A DNA stretch of 64,000 nt, from positions 4,341,501-4,405,500 of the forward strand of contig NZ_LBIA02000001.1 in NCBI RefSeq assembly GCF_001006325.2, written 5' to 3'. Made by a program: the position numbers and the translations under genes. The notes under the pieces are model-generated. The model did not search any database and had not been told where the DNA came from. It saw nothing but the letters and a program-made list of their open reading frames with translations. Shown here in pieces: positions 41,987 through 50,235 of this stretch. Source of the stretch: Afipia massiliensis. Lineage in GTDB: Bacteria; Pseudomonadota; Alphaproteobacteria; Rhizobiales; Xanthobacteraceae. Numbering within the stretch: the stretch's first letter is position 1; each line of letters starts with the position of its first letter.

Positions 41987-42334
41987 TTAGTTTTTTGCCA
42001 GATCGAGGAAGTGCCGGCCTTCCCTGTCCTCGATCTCGACAATCCAGACATCGGGATCGAAGCTGATTTCCTTGGCGAGGCGCGCTTCGATGGCGGCTTC
42101 GTCCACGGCCTGCGGCGGCGACTGCGTGAAAACGCGCTCGATAGGCCGGCTGTCGTCGTAGGCGGTTTGCGGCGCCGGAACGAACAGCAGCGCGGTCCCG
42201 TCCATCAGCGCCACCTTCACGAACACCGCGCCCGCCTCCTCCGCGCCACGGCGACGGACGGCGCCGAACATGCCGGCGCTCTGGCATCGCCGCAGATAAC
42301 CCGCGACCCAGATAGACGATTTCAGGCGAGACAT
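41987..42334 (-). CDS. DUF1491 protein
   Basis: 115 residues from the ATG at 42334 (MSRLKSSIWVAGYLRRCQSA). DUF1491 features are GAVFVKVALMDGTALLFVPA and FDPDVWIVEIEDREGRHFLD near the end. Soluble, short alphaproteobacterial family without known function. Next to the DUF2336 gene, tail to tail. Confidence 0.88.
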   Translation of the reverse strand: MSRLKSSIWVAGYLRRCQSAGMFGAVRRRGAEEAGAVFVKVALMDGTALLFVPAPQTAYDDSRPIERVFTQSPPQAVDEAAIEARLAKEISFDPDVWIVEIEDREGRHFLDLAKN

Positions 42335-42434
42335 GAGGCAGGACCGATCAGGCGGATGGAAAGACAGGGAGTTGCTACCATAGCCGGAGCCGACGATGTT
42401 AGCCGCCTGTCTCACCATTGACGGGTGACGCCGC

Positions 42435-43067
42435 TTAGTCGAGCGGGCGGCCGGTCAGAACCGTCAGGTCCCGAATCAGGCGATCGGACAACTGGCCCGT
42501 GAGCGGCATCTTGCGATCCCGCTCGAATTTCTGAATCGCCGCCTGCGTATCAGTCCCGATAACGCCGGTCGGCTTAAGCTGGCCATAGCCAAACTCGGTC
42601 AGCGCACGCTGGACCGCGGCAATGCGACGGGTCGAAACAATCAGATCGCCGACCGGATCGCTCTTTGCCGCATGAATTGGCGCGGGAGGCCGCGGCGCGG
42701 CAGGTGATGCGACCGGCTTCGCAGGAGCAAGCGCCGCCGATTCCAGCGGCTTGTCGACAACGCGAGCCTCGGCTTCAACCGGACGAACCCGCGGCAGCGG
42801 CGCAGGCGACGGCGCAACGGCGGGCAGCGACGATACCGCAGCGGTGCTGAACATCGGCGATGGGTGACGGCCCGCCTGCAGGAACATCGCATTGGTGACG
42901 ATGGCGATCACAGCCGCCAGCGCCGCAGTTGCCGCCAGTGTATCCTTCGGGCTGTGAAGCAGGACGCGCATGATCAAGCCGCGCTCCGGCTCCGGCTCAA
43001 CCGCGACGGCGGCGGCGCGACGGCGGCGGCGGGGTTTCTCGTCGTCTTCGGCAATCTGTCTAGGCAC
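42435..43067 (-). CDS. Membrane-anchored peptidoglycan-binding protein
   Basis: 210 residues from a GTG that overlaps the kinase stop by 8 bp. Arg-rich cytoplasmic start (EDDEKPRRRRRAAAVAVEPE), one membrane segment (TLAATAALAAVIAIVTNAMF), a Pro/Ala-rich linker, then a PG_binding_1 domain (RRIAAVQRALTEFGYGQLKP, then TGVIGTDTQAAIQKFERDR). It is translated from the same message as the PAS histidine kinase and may sense or anchor to the wall. Partner role is an inference from the overlap. Confidence 0.88.
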   Translation of the reverse strand: MPRQIAEDDEKPRRRRRAAAVAVEPEPERGLIMRVLLHSPKDTLAATAALAAVIAIVTNAMFLQAGRHPSPMFSTAAVSSLPAVAPSPAPLPRVRPVEAEARVVDKPLESAALAPAKPVASPAAPRPPAPIHAAKSDPVGDLIVSTRRIAAVQRALTEFGYGQLKPTGVIGTDTQAAIQKFERDRKMPLTGQLSDRLIRDLTVLTGRPLD

Positions 43068-44889
43068 GTTTCTTCACCTGATAGTCTTGTGGTTCCGCGC
43101 GCTGCGGCGCGAGGGTTGCGATATTGCTGGGCTTTTCTGCCGGCGGTGTAAACACCATCGGCAAGGCAACGGTCACGGTCGTGCCGACGTCGATCTGGCT
43201 TTGTACCGTCATCTCGCCGCCATGCATCGCGACCAGGCTCTTGACGATGGAGAGTCCAAGTCCGGTGCCTTCGTGACGGCGCTGATAGGTCTTTCCGGCC
43301 TGAAAGAACGGATCGCCGATCCGCTTCAGGTCCTCGGCGCCGATACCGACGCCGCTGTCGACCACACGAACCAGCAGGCGCGATCCTTCCACGCCAGCGG
43401 AAACGGTGACGGTGCCGCCCCGCTCCGAGAACTTGATCGCATTGGACAGCAAATTCAGAATCATCTGCTTGAAGGCGCGTGGATCGCCGGTGATCTGAGG
43501 CAAGTCCGCCGGCGCACGCGTGGCAATCTCGATGCCGTTTTCGCGCGCTTTCAGAACCATCAGGTTGCAGCAGCCGATCAGGGACTCGCGCGGGGCAAAC
43601 AGCTCGGGAACGATCTCGAAGTTGCCGCTTTCCATCTTCGACATGTCGAGAATGCCGTTGACCACCGAGAGCAGATGCAGGCCGGAGTCGTTGATGAGCT
43701 GCGCGTATTCCTGCCGGCGCGCCGCATCGATCATCATTTCCTTCTCGCGAACGATCATTTCCGAGAACCCGATAATGGCGTTCAGCGGCGTCCGCAATTC
43801 ATGACTCATCGTGGCGAGGAAGCGCGACTTGGATGCGCCCGCGCGCTCTGCTTCCATATGCGCCATCTCGAGCGCCTGTTCCTGGAGCTTGCGCTCGGTG
43901 ACGTCGCGCATCACGGCCACCACGTCGACATCGGGACCCGCGAGCGACCTTGACGTCGCGTCGATCGGCCGGCACCGCATTTCGATCCAGACGAAGTCGG
44001 CGGACGGCGTGCGTGCATGATCGGAGTCACGCGCGACATCCCGCCTCACGCGGAATTCGACACTGCGTTCGTCGCCGCTGCGCGCGGCTTCCGACAAGGC
44101 AGTCAGGTAAGCCGGACGATCGGCGACATGAACGCGGTCGAACAGTCCGTGCTCCAGCAGCAGCGCCGCCGGCGTACCGAGCAAGGCCTCCGCAGCCGGC
44201 GAAATGAACCGGATCGCACCGTTACGGCTATGCCGGGAAATCACGTCGCTGATGTTGTGCGCGAGAAGGCGATAACGCTCCTCCTCGACCATCAGCAGCT
44301 TTCTGCTCATCCGGCCCAGCGATTCCGCGCTGAACGCCAGCGCCGATGCGTAGATCGTCGCGGTTGCGATACCCAGCGCCTCGAACAGCGAACTGTATGA
44401 GGCGGGAATCTGCGACATCGGCAAGGCTCCGAAGGCGTCGATCATCACGAGTCCCAGCGCACAGCCGAGCGCAAGCGCGACGGCGATGGCGACCGCACGC
44501 CGCGAGGCCGACAGCGCCGCATCGAGCGGAACGGCCACCAGCCAGATCGCGGCGAACGAGGAAATTCCTCCGGTATTGAGGCACACCGCCATGACCACCG
44601 CAGCCAGCGCAGTCGATGACAATATGTGCGCGCGCTCGTATTGGCCTGTGCGCGACAAATAATATGAGACGAGGATCGGCGCGATCAGCCATGCGAACAC
44701 CATGACTTCGACTTCCTGCGGCGCTCCGCGAACCGCAAGATAAAGTGGCAGCGAAGCAAGCGCGGCAAGGCCGCCCAGCAGCCGCGGGCCGATGAAGGCG
44801 CGATGACGGGCTCTCGTCATCAGATCCCGCCGCGCTGATGGATGCAGCAGCGAGTCCAGATGATCGCGTATGATGCCGGACAATCTCAC
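43060..44889 (-). CDS. Membrane PAS sensor histidine kinase
   Basis: 609 residues from a GTG. About six membrane helices to residue 190, a PAS domain at about 205-335 (NISDVISRHSRNGAIRFISP), then HisKA with the phospho-acceptor His363 in MSHELRTPLNAIIGF and an HATPase_c domain (NLLSNAIKFSERG; DSGVGIG; GTGLGLSIVKSLV). Resembles PdhS/DivL-type Rhizobiales kinases in the H-box region, but the membrane part differs. No cognate response regulator is adjacent. A CtrA-like box lies upstream. Confidence 0.92.
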   Translation of the reverse strand: MRLSGIIRDHLDSLLHPSARRDLMTRARHRAFIGPRLLGGLAALASLPLYLAVRGAPQEVEVMVFAWLIAPILVSYYLSRTGQYERAHILSSTALAAVVMAVCLNTGGISSFAAIWLVAVPLDAALSASRRAVAIAVALALGCALGLVMIDAFGALPMSQIPASYSSLFEALGIATATIYASALAFSAESLGRMSRKLLMVEEERYRLLAHNISDVISRHSRNGAIRFISPAAEALLGTPAALLLEHGLFDRVHVADRPAYLTALSEAARSGDERSVEFRVRRDVARDSDHARTPSADFVWIEMRCRPIDATSRSLAGPDVDVVAVMRDVTERKLQEQALEMAHMEAERAGASKSRFLATMSHELRTPLNAIIGFSEMIVREKEMMIDAARRQEYAQLINDSGLHLLSVVNGILDMSKMESGNFEIVPELFAPRESLIGCCNLMVLKARENGIEIATRAPADLPQITGDPRAFKQMILNLLSNAIKFSERGGTVTVSAGVEGSRLLVRVVDSGVGIGAEDLKRIGDPFFQAGKTYQRRHEGTGLGLSIVKSLVAMHGGEMTVQSQIDVGTTVTVALPMVFTPPAEKPSNIATLAPQRAEPQDYQVKKRA

Positions 44890-45342
44890 GTTGTTCTCAC
44901 TGCTCGGCCGGACGTCGTATCGACAGCCGGAACGCCCCCGTTTTTCGTTTGGCCGATGGTGTCAGAGTGAACTTAAGCGAACACTAAGGCGCGGGGCCGA
45001 TTGCGAGTTACACCGTTCGGATGCGCTGTTTCGCGCGAAATCGGCGATTTCATTCGGCCGAAATGGTGAACGCGAAGTTTCCATGCCGCGACGTTATGGT
45101 TTCGAAATCGTGCATGGCCGATGAGCGCTCCAACAGGTCCATGCGCGGCATTCAAAACAAAATAGCTTCTTATCAATTGAAAATTTACGCCAAATCAAAC
45201 CATTCAAATTTTACACAGCACAAGAACCGGGGATTTATCCGCGTCTGCTACGACTGAGGATGATTGCGAGATCAATCGCAACGGGGCGGAGCGCTTCACG
45301 GCGGTGAAGCAGCTCCGGTGAAAGCGATCGACGGGGTGTGTG
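44890..45342. other. 453-bp gap upstream of the kinase and DUF5330 genes
   Basis: Divergent promoter region. TTAA-N7-CTAA at 44973-44987 is close to a CtrA box (TTAA-N7-TTAA). From 45150 to 45220 the DNA is AT-rich (AAAATAGCTTCTTATCAATTG), probably the DUF5330 promoter. No gene seen. Confidence 0.4.
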
Positions 45343-45816
45343 ATGTTCTTCCTTCTTCGCATGGCATTCTGGCTGGGGCTCGTGCTCGTGCTGTTGCCGA
45401 CCGACAAGTCGTCCGCTCCGGACCAGGGTCCGCAGATCGGCGCATCGGAAGCCATTTCGGCGGCCACTGCGGCCGTGTCCGACATGAGCCAGTTCTGCAA
45501 CCGGCAGCCGGCGGCATGCACGGTCGGCGGACAGGCTGCGACCGTCATCGGCGAACGCGCCCAGTCCGGCGCCAAGAAAGTTTATCAGTTCATCACGGAC
45601 AAGAACGAAAAGAGCGACAAGAACGAAAAGAAAGCGCCTGAGCCCACCGACAAGGCCAACAAGAAAGCACCGGATCATACCGGCTCGATCGGCACACCGG
45701 ATGACCGCGATATGAGCGAATCCCGGACCGTGGCGATCGTGCATCAGACGTTGTCTCAAGACGATCTCGCCATCGACTGGCAGCCGCCGGCTTCGGGAAC
45801 GGCAACGGACCCATAA
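45343..45816 (+). CDS. DUF5330 protein
   Basis: 157 residues from the ATG at 45343 (a GTG precedes it by one codon). One N-terminal membrane segment (MFFLLRMAFWLGLVLVLLPT) then a soluble DUF5330-type domain: AAVSDMSQFCNRQPAACTVG, with two cysteines. A Lys/Glu-rich tail (DKNEKSDKNEKKAPEP) follows. Envelope protein of unknown role in Rhizobiales. It is followed by sufE in the same orientation. Confidence 0.82.
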   Translation: MFFLLRMAFWLGLVLVLLPTDKSSAPDQGPQIGASEAISAATAAVSDMSQFCNRQPAACTVGGQAATVIGERAQSGAKKVYQFITDKNEKSDKNEKKAPEPTDKANKKAPDHTGSIGTPDDRDMSESRTVAIVHQTLSQDDLAIDWQPPASGTATDP

Positions 45817-45946
45817 AGGCCGCCCGGAACGGCCGATATTTCGGGCCGAAAAGGCCCGGAACTTATGGCTTTCGACGCTCCGCGATCTCATATAAGGCTC
45901 GTGCCAGAATCTTTGGCACGGATTTGACACGAGTTAGCGGGCGGCC

Positions 45947-46378
45947 ATGACCACCATCGACGAGATCAGGGACAATTTCGAACTGCTCGAGGAGTGGGAC
46001 GACCGCTACCGCTATGTCATCGAACTTGGCCGCACGCTCGCGCCGATGTCCGACGCCGAGCATTCCGCCGAAAACAAGGTTCAGGGCTGCGCCAGCCAGG
46101 TCTGGCTGTCGCGCAGCATCGACCGGGGCGGCGACGAGCCCGTGCTGAATTTCAAGGGCGACAGCGACGCACATATCGTGCGCGGGCTGATTGCGATCCT
46201 GCTGACCATCCAGTCCGGGAAGGCGCCGCAGGACATTCTGAAGACCGATCCGATCTCCATCTTCGACGAATTCGGATTCCGCGAGCATCTGACGCCGCAG
46301 CGTTCCAACGGCCTGCGGGCCATGGTGGAGCGCATCAAGAACGACGCCCGCGAAACGCTGGCGTCCTCTACGGCGTAA
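45947..46378 (+). CDS. sufE: SufE-family cysteine desulfurase partner
   Basis: 143 residues. The family pattern FELLEEWDDRYRYVIELGRT, then the active Cys48 in NKVQGCASQVWL, is clear. SufE takes persulfide sulfur from SufS for Fe-S cluster assembly. The 3' end overlaps the convergent DUF6456 gene by 11 bp. No suf operon genes are adjacent, which is common for this stand-alone copy in the order. Confidence 0.93.
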   Translation: MTTIDEIRDNFELLEEWDDRYRYVIELGRTLAPMSDAEHSAENKVQGCASQVWLSRSIDRGGDEPVLNFKGDSDAHIVRGLIAILLTIQSGKAPQDILKTDPISIFDEFGFREHLTPQRSNGLRAMVERIKNDARETLASSTA

Positions 46379-46979
46379 AGCTCGCGTCGTCGGCCAGCCA
46401 TGTCCTGATGGCCGCGCCGGTGCCGGTTGTATCGCTGCGCAGTCCGTAATGCCGCGCCAGCCGATCCAGCGCCAGTTGCAGCACGACTTTCGCCGACCGT
46501 GACGGCCAGCCGCGCTCGCGCTCGACGTCCTCCAGACCGCGCAGGAAACAGCACACGTCGAGCAGCAACCCGGAAAATTCCGGACCGCAGGCGTCCAGCG
46601 CCAGACGCACCCGCTGGCGCGACGCGACGATCAGATCTGTCATCTCGCCACCGCCGCCGGCTCCGCGCGTTCGCCCGATGCCGGTCCAACTCGACGAGAC
46701 GCGCGGCGTCAGGTGTCCGCGCGTGAAGTCCGCGCGCAGGCGTTCGCCTGCGATGAACTGATCCGGCCCGATCATGGCGCGGCCGTCGCGGCCCTTGCGG
46801 CGCGCCAACCATCCCAGCGGGCTTTCGTTGTCGTTGACGAGCACCTGCGCCATGCCGGTTTCCGTCATGAGATCGCGCACCGACAGGTCGAGGTGTTGCG
46901 CGCGGAACCCATCGATCTCATGGCCGGACGTTTGGCGAGTAGTGCCGGAGCCGGACGAGCGGCCTTGCTGCCGCTTCAT
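46368..46979 (-). CDS. DUF6456 protein
   Basis: 203 residues. The family core is NDNESPLGWLARRKGRDGRA, EQFIAGERLRADFTRGHLTP-like GPDQFIAGERLRADF and CCFLRGLEDVERERGWPSRS, then KVVLQLALDRLARHYGL. A role in DNA or regulation is plausible from its neighbour; the family is not characterised. The start overlaps the preceding HTH gene by ATGA, so the two form an operon. Confidence 0.85.
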   Translation of the reverse strand: MKRQQGRSSGSGTTRQTSGHEIDGFRAQHLDLSVRDLMTETGMAQVLVNDNESPLGWLARRKGRDGRAMIGPDQFIAGERLRADFTRGHLTPRVSSSWTGIGRTRGAGGGGEMTDLIVASRQRVRLALDACGPEFSGLLLDVCCFLRGLEDVERERGWPSRSAKVVLQLALDRLARHYGLRSDTTGTGAAIRTWLADDASFTP

Positions 46980-47353
46980 CGGCCGTCTCCGCCAGCCGCC
47001 GCGCGGCTCATCAGTTCGAGCGTCGCGACACGGCAGTCGAACCAGATGTCATCGCGGGCATCCTCCACGACGCGGCAGGCATGGGCGATGGTGGTGCGGT
47101 CGCGTCCGAAGGCACGCCCGATGACCTCAAACGTCAGGCTAAAACCAACATGGGCGAGATACATCGCGATCTGCCGTGCGAGAGCGGCGCGCTGCGAGCC
47201 GCGCAGCCCGTTTTCAAGATCGGCGGCGGCGAGGCCAAAGTCGGCCGCAACGCAGGCAATGACCAAACGGCAAATGTCGTTCGGACGAAACTCGGCGGAG
47301 CTGGAGGATTGCGGCGGGGAAAAACCGGAAGCGGACGATCGGATTTCAAGCAT
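46976..47353 (-). CDS. DnaA domain IV-like HTH protein
   Basis: 125 residues. The C-terminal half has the DnaA DNA-binding pattern ARQIAMYLAHVGFSLTFEVI, then GRAFGRDRTTIAHACRVVED. It lacks the DnaA AAA+ domain. Such short proteins occur in alphaproteobacteria and may bind DnaA-box-like sites. A strong promoter with an overlapping inverted repeat stands directly upstream, and it is coupled to the DUF6456 gene. Confidence 0.88.
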   Translation of the reverse strand: MLEIRSSASGFSPPQSSSSAEFRPNDICRLVIACVAADFGLAAADLENGLRGSQRAALARQIAMYLAHVGFSLTFEVIGRAFGRDRTTIAHACRVVEDARDDIWFDCRVATLELMSRAAAGGDGR

Positions 47354-47361
47354 CGGAACCT

Positions 47362-47399
47362 CACTAGGAATTTATACCTATATCCTAGTGACGATGCAA
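47362..47399 (-). promoter_or_regulatory. Promoter with overlapping operator for the HTH/DUF6456 operon
   Basis: On the minus strand TTGCAT (47399-47394), 17 nt, TATAAA (47376-47371). The inverted repeat CACTAGGA (47362-47369) / TCCTAGTG (47383-47390) covers the -10 and spacer. The -10 ends 18 bp before the ATG, so the leader would be very short. Confidence 0.65.
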
Positions 47400-47515
47400 A
47401 TGCCGGGGATAGCGATCCCCGGAAAAATATAGAGGCTATCCGGACTTGACTCCGGAAGCCTCCAATGTGGAATTATTCCTAGGGCGCGACAAGCCCGTTA
47501 TTGGCCAGGCAGCCG

Positions 47516-47929
47516 TTATTTCCGGCGGCGGCGCTGCTGGCCGAGACCCATCTTCTTGGCGAGCTGGGAACGGGCCACGGCGTAGTTCGGAGCCACCATC
47601 GGATAGTCAGCCGGCAGGCCCCATTTCTCGCGGTATTGCTCCGGGCTCATGTTGTACTGCGTCCGAAGGTGCCGCTTCAGCGACTTGAAGCGCTTTCCGT
47701 CCTCGAGACATACGAGGTAATCCGAGGTCATCGATTTCTTGATGGAGACCGCGGGCCTGGCCGGCTCGGCCGCGGCCTCGGTGCCGCCGGTTGAGACCCG
47801 CACCAGCGCGGCGTGGATCTGACTGATCAGGGCCGGAATTTCGGCGGCGGTCGTCGCGTTGTTGCTGACATAGGCCGACACGATCGACGCGGTCAGCTCG
47901 ACGAATCCCTTGGGGGCGGTTTCGCTCAT
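47516..47929 (-). CDS. MucR/Ros-family zinc-finger regulator
   Basis: 137 residues from the ATG at 47929 (MSETAPKGFVELTASIVSAY). The family zinc-finger region appears as YLVCLEDGKRFKSLKRHLRT, with Cys and His ligands, then YNMSPEQYREKWGLPADYPM, and a basic end RRRRK. MucR proteins are global regulators of envelope, motility and cell cycle genes in Rhizobiales. The palindrome GGAATTATTCC at 47469 lies downstream, close to the HTH operon promoter. Confidence 0.93.
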   Translation of the reverse strand: MSETAPKGFVELTASIVSAYVSNNATTAAEIPALISQIHAALVRVSTGGTEAAAEPARPAVSIKKSMTSDYLVCLEDGKRFKSLKRHLRTQYNMSPEQYREKWGLPADYPMVAPNYAVARSQLAKKMGLGQQRRRRK

Positions 47930-48162
47930 GGTGATGTCTTTCAGACGCGATCGGATGCGCAGTCGAAAACGAGCCAGCCCAAGCAAACAGATGCCCGGCC
48001 GCGGCGTCTATACTTGGCAAGTATGGAAGAACTATTGCCAGTCTGACAAGAAGAACTGAATACTGCGGCGCTTTATTTGAAGCCGCAGCGGTTCGCGCCA
48101 CGTACCGAAAGCTGCCGTGCATTATCCGCGCATGTTAAGCCGCCTTGAAAGGAATACCCTCC

Positions 48163-48798
48163 ATGAGCACAGCGAGCGATGCCCGTTTCTGGGACCGGAG
48201 TTCACGGAAGTACGCCATCAGTGCGATTGCGGATCAGGCCGGATATGAGCGCACGCTGGACCGGACCCGCGCCCTGCTGCGACCAAACGACCGGGTGCTG
48301 GAGTTGGGCTGCGGCACAGGAACAACGGCGCTCCGGCTCGCGGACCATGTTCAAGGCTATCTTGCGACGGATATTTCCGCTGAAATGATCGCGATTGCCA
48401 ATGAGAAATACGCCGCGGGCCCCATCCCGGCCCTTGTCTTCCGCACCGCGACCGCAGAAGCGCTTACACCCGCTGCGGCACAGTTCAACGCGGTTCTGGG
48501 ATTCAGTTATCTCCATCTGGTCCGCGACCTGCCTGGCACGCTGCGCCGCATCCACGCCGTGCTGGCAGCGGAGGGTTTGTTTATCTCCAAGACACCCTGC
48601 GTCGGGGATATGAACCCACTCATCAAGTTTGCGCTGCCCGCGATGCGCGCGATCGGCAAAGCACCCTATGCAGGCGTCTTTCGGGCGGCGGACCTGAGGC
48701 GGCATATATGTGCGGCAGGCTTCGACATTCTTGCCACTGAAAACCACGCAACGAAGGGCAACGAGGCCCGTCCCTACATTGTGGCGCGCAAGATATGA
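48163..48798 (+). CDS. Class I SAM-dependent methyltransferase
   Basis: 211 residues from the ATG at 48163 (GAAAGGAATACCC upstream). Motif I VLELGCGTGTTALRLADHV is textbook; ATDISAEMIAIANEKY and LGFSYLHLVRDLPGTLRRI follow. Type-11 methyltransferase, substrate unknown. Convergent with the membrane protein gene at 48.9 kb. Confidence 0.9.
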   Translation: MSTASDARFWDRSSRKYAISAIADQAGYERTLDRTRALLRPNDRVLELGCGTGTTALRLADHVQGYLATDISAEMIAIANEKYAAGPIPALVFRTATAEALTPAAAQFNAVLGFSYLHLVRDLPGTLRRIHAVLAAEGLFISKTPCVGDMNPLIKFALPAMRAIGKAPYAGVFRAADLRRHICAAGFDILATENHATKGNEARPYIVARKI

Positions 48799-48870
48799 CA
48801 TGAGCGGGCGAAGCTGTAACGACGCTTCGCAGCCGTTACGGCAGACATCAAACGCCGCGCTGATCCGCGC

Positions 48871-49905
48871 CTAGTTGCGCTGGTCCAGATGCGCGCGCAG
48901 TTCGTCGATGGAGGCGAACCGCACCATGCCTTCGGGCATCTGCGCCTCGATCGAGCCATCGGAATACAGCGAGTACGCCATCGAATCGACCACACCCGAT
49001 TTCACGATCGTCACCGACGACGCATCGGCGCGCCGTGGAAATCGTTCGCGGACAGGCTCAGGCGTCTCCTGCTCATCGGCGGCTGGCTGCGATGCAGTCT
49101 GCCCGTTTTGAAGCGGAGACTTTGGAAACAAGGGGGATTCCTGCCGCGGTCTGCCGGACTGCGGCCATGCGCTCTCGAACGGGCTGGGTGCATTCGTCTC
49201 GGCGTCACCGCGCTGAGTGTCCTCCGCGGAGGACTGATGCTGACCTTCATCCGGCGACGCCGACGCATCGCGCGGCGACAGTTCGCGGTTCTTGTCGCGC
49301 CGGGACGATGAAAACATGATGTTGCGGCGCTGGCGCGGCGTGGGTTCGGCAGGCGGATCGAACGGTTCGCTCGATGCTCCGAGATTGCGGTTGCGGGTGA
49401 TCGGATGTTCGTCCCAGGCAGCCGGTTCTGACGGCGCGCGGCCGTGATCGCCGGTCTCGTCGGCAAAATCATCCCGATCCCTGTCGGACGGCTGGTCGCG
49501 GGTGAACAGCGTATCCTCGCGGGCAGGCCTTTCTTCGCGGCCAAGTCTTTCTTCGCGGGCAGTTCTTTCTTCGCGGATGGGAGACCTTGGGGGCATCGGA
49601 CGGGGCGCCGCCGGCGGTTCAGGGACAGCAGCGCGCGCCGGACGAATGGCCGGAGCCTCAAGCTCGGCGGCAGGTTCGCGCGGCACAGCCGGCGCCGGCA
49701 AACCGGTTTCGAGGCGGCGCGCGAGGTTCCTGAATTCCCGGCCAACGAAATACAGCCCGATCAGGACCAGCCCGGTGCAGGACACCACGGCTCCTGCCAG
49801 GATCATCGTGTTGCCGAAGCTGAATTCCTTGATCGGAATCCCGAAAACGACCGTGAGAAGGCCGATACACAGGACGACCGTTCCGCCGATCAATAGCGCA
49901 ATCAT
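48871..49905 (-). CDS. Membrane protein with long disordered linker, unknown
   Basis: 344 residues from the ATG at 49905, chosen for GGAG six nt upstream. Two N-terminal membrane helices (MIALLIGGTVVLCIGLLTVV; MILAGAVVSCTGLVLIGLYF), then about 220 residues of Arg/Glu/Pro/Ser-rich low complexity (EERTAREERLGREERPARED), then a small C-terminal segment VDSMAYSLYSDGSIEAQMPE ending LRAHLDQRN. The folded C-terminal motif suggests a conserved Bradyrhizobiaceae family; no function. Confidence 0.72.
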   Translation of the reverse strand: MIALLIGGTVVLCIGLLTVVFGIPIKEFSFGNTMILAGAVVSCTGLVLIGLYFVGREFRNLARRLETGLPAPAVPREPAAELEAPAIRPARAAVPEPPAAPRPMPPRSPIREERTAREERLGREERPAREDTLFTRDQPSDRDRDDFADETGDHGRAPSEPAAWDEHPITRNRNLGASSEPFDPPAEPTPRQRRNIMFSSSRRDKNRELSPRDASASPDEGQHQSSAEDTQRGDAETNAPSPFESAWPQSGRPRQESPLFPKSPLQNGQTASQPAADEQETPEPVRERFPRRADASSVTIVKSGVVDSMAYSLYSDGSIEAQMPEGMVRFASIDELRAHLDQRN

Positions 49906-50235
49906 TACAAGCTCCAAACCCGCGCCAGCGGACTCAACAGGTAGAGTTCCATAATAGTTTCAAGTAGACGCGTTACCAATCGGTAATTAAGCGCACTTTC
50001 AACGAAAGATGCCCCGTCGGTCAGGCGCCATTCAGATTCAGGAGCCTAATCTGTCAGGCGTGCAAGAAAGCGTTCGGGCCGTGGTTGTAATTTTACCCTG
50101 ACCGCAATGTTGCGTTGCAATCTAAGAAAATGTGCCACAATTCACAATTACCTAAACACCGAACTGAGATACAAAGTTCCCGGGAAGCCTGCCCGGAAGA
50201 TATGCAGGCGCGGGAACGCTGGATCCATTAGTTAG
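49906..50235. other. 330-bp divergent gap
   Basis: Upstream region of the membrane protein and the glycosyltransferase genes. It holds AT-rich patches (ATTCACAATTACCTAAACACC; GGTAATTAAGCGC) and no gene. TTAA at 49986 is a lone CtrA half-site at best. Confidence 0.35.

Noticed and set aside
47404-47422. Terminator hairpin at CCGGGGAT-agc-GATCCCCGG
   Set aside because: A-run follows on the plus strand and the T-run precedes it on the minus strand, so neither direction gives a terminator.
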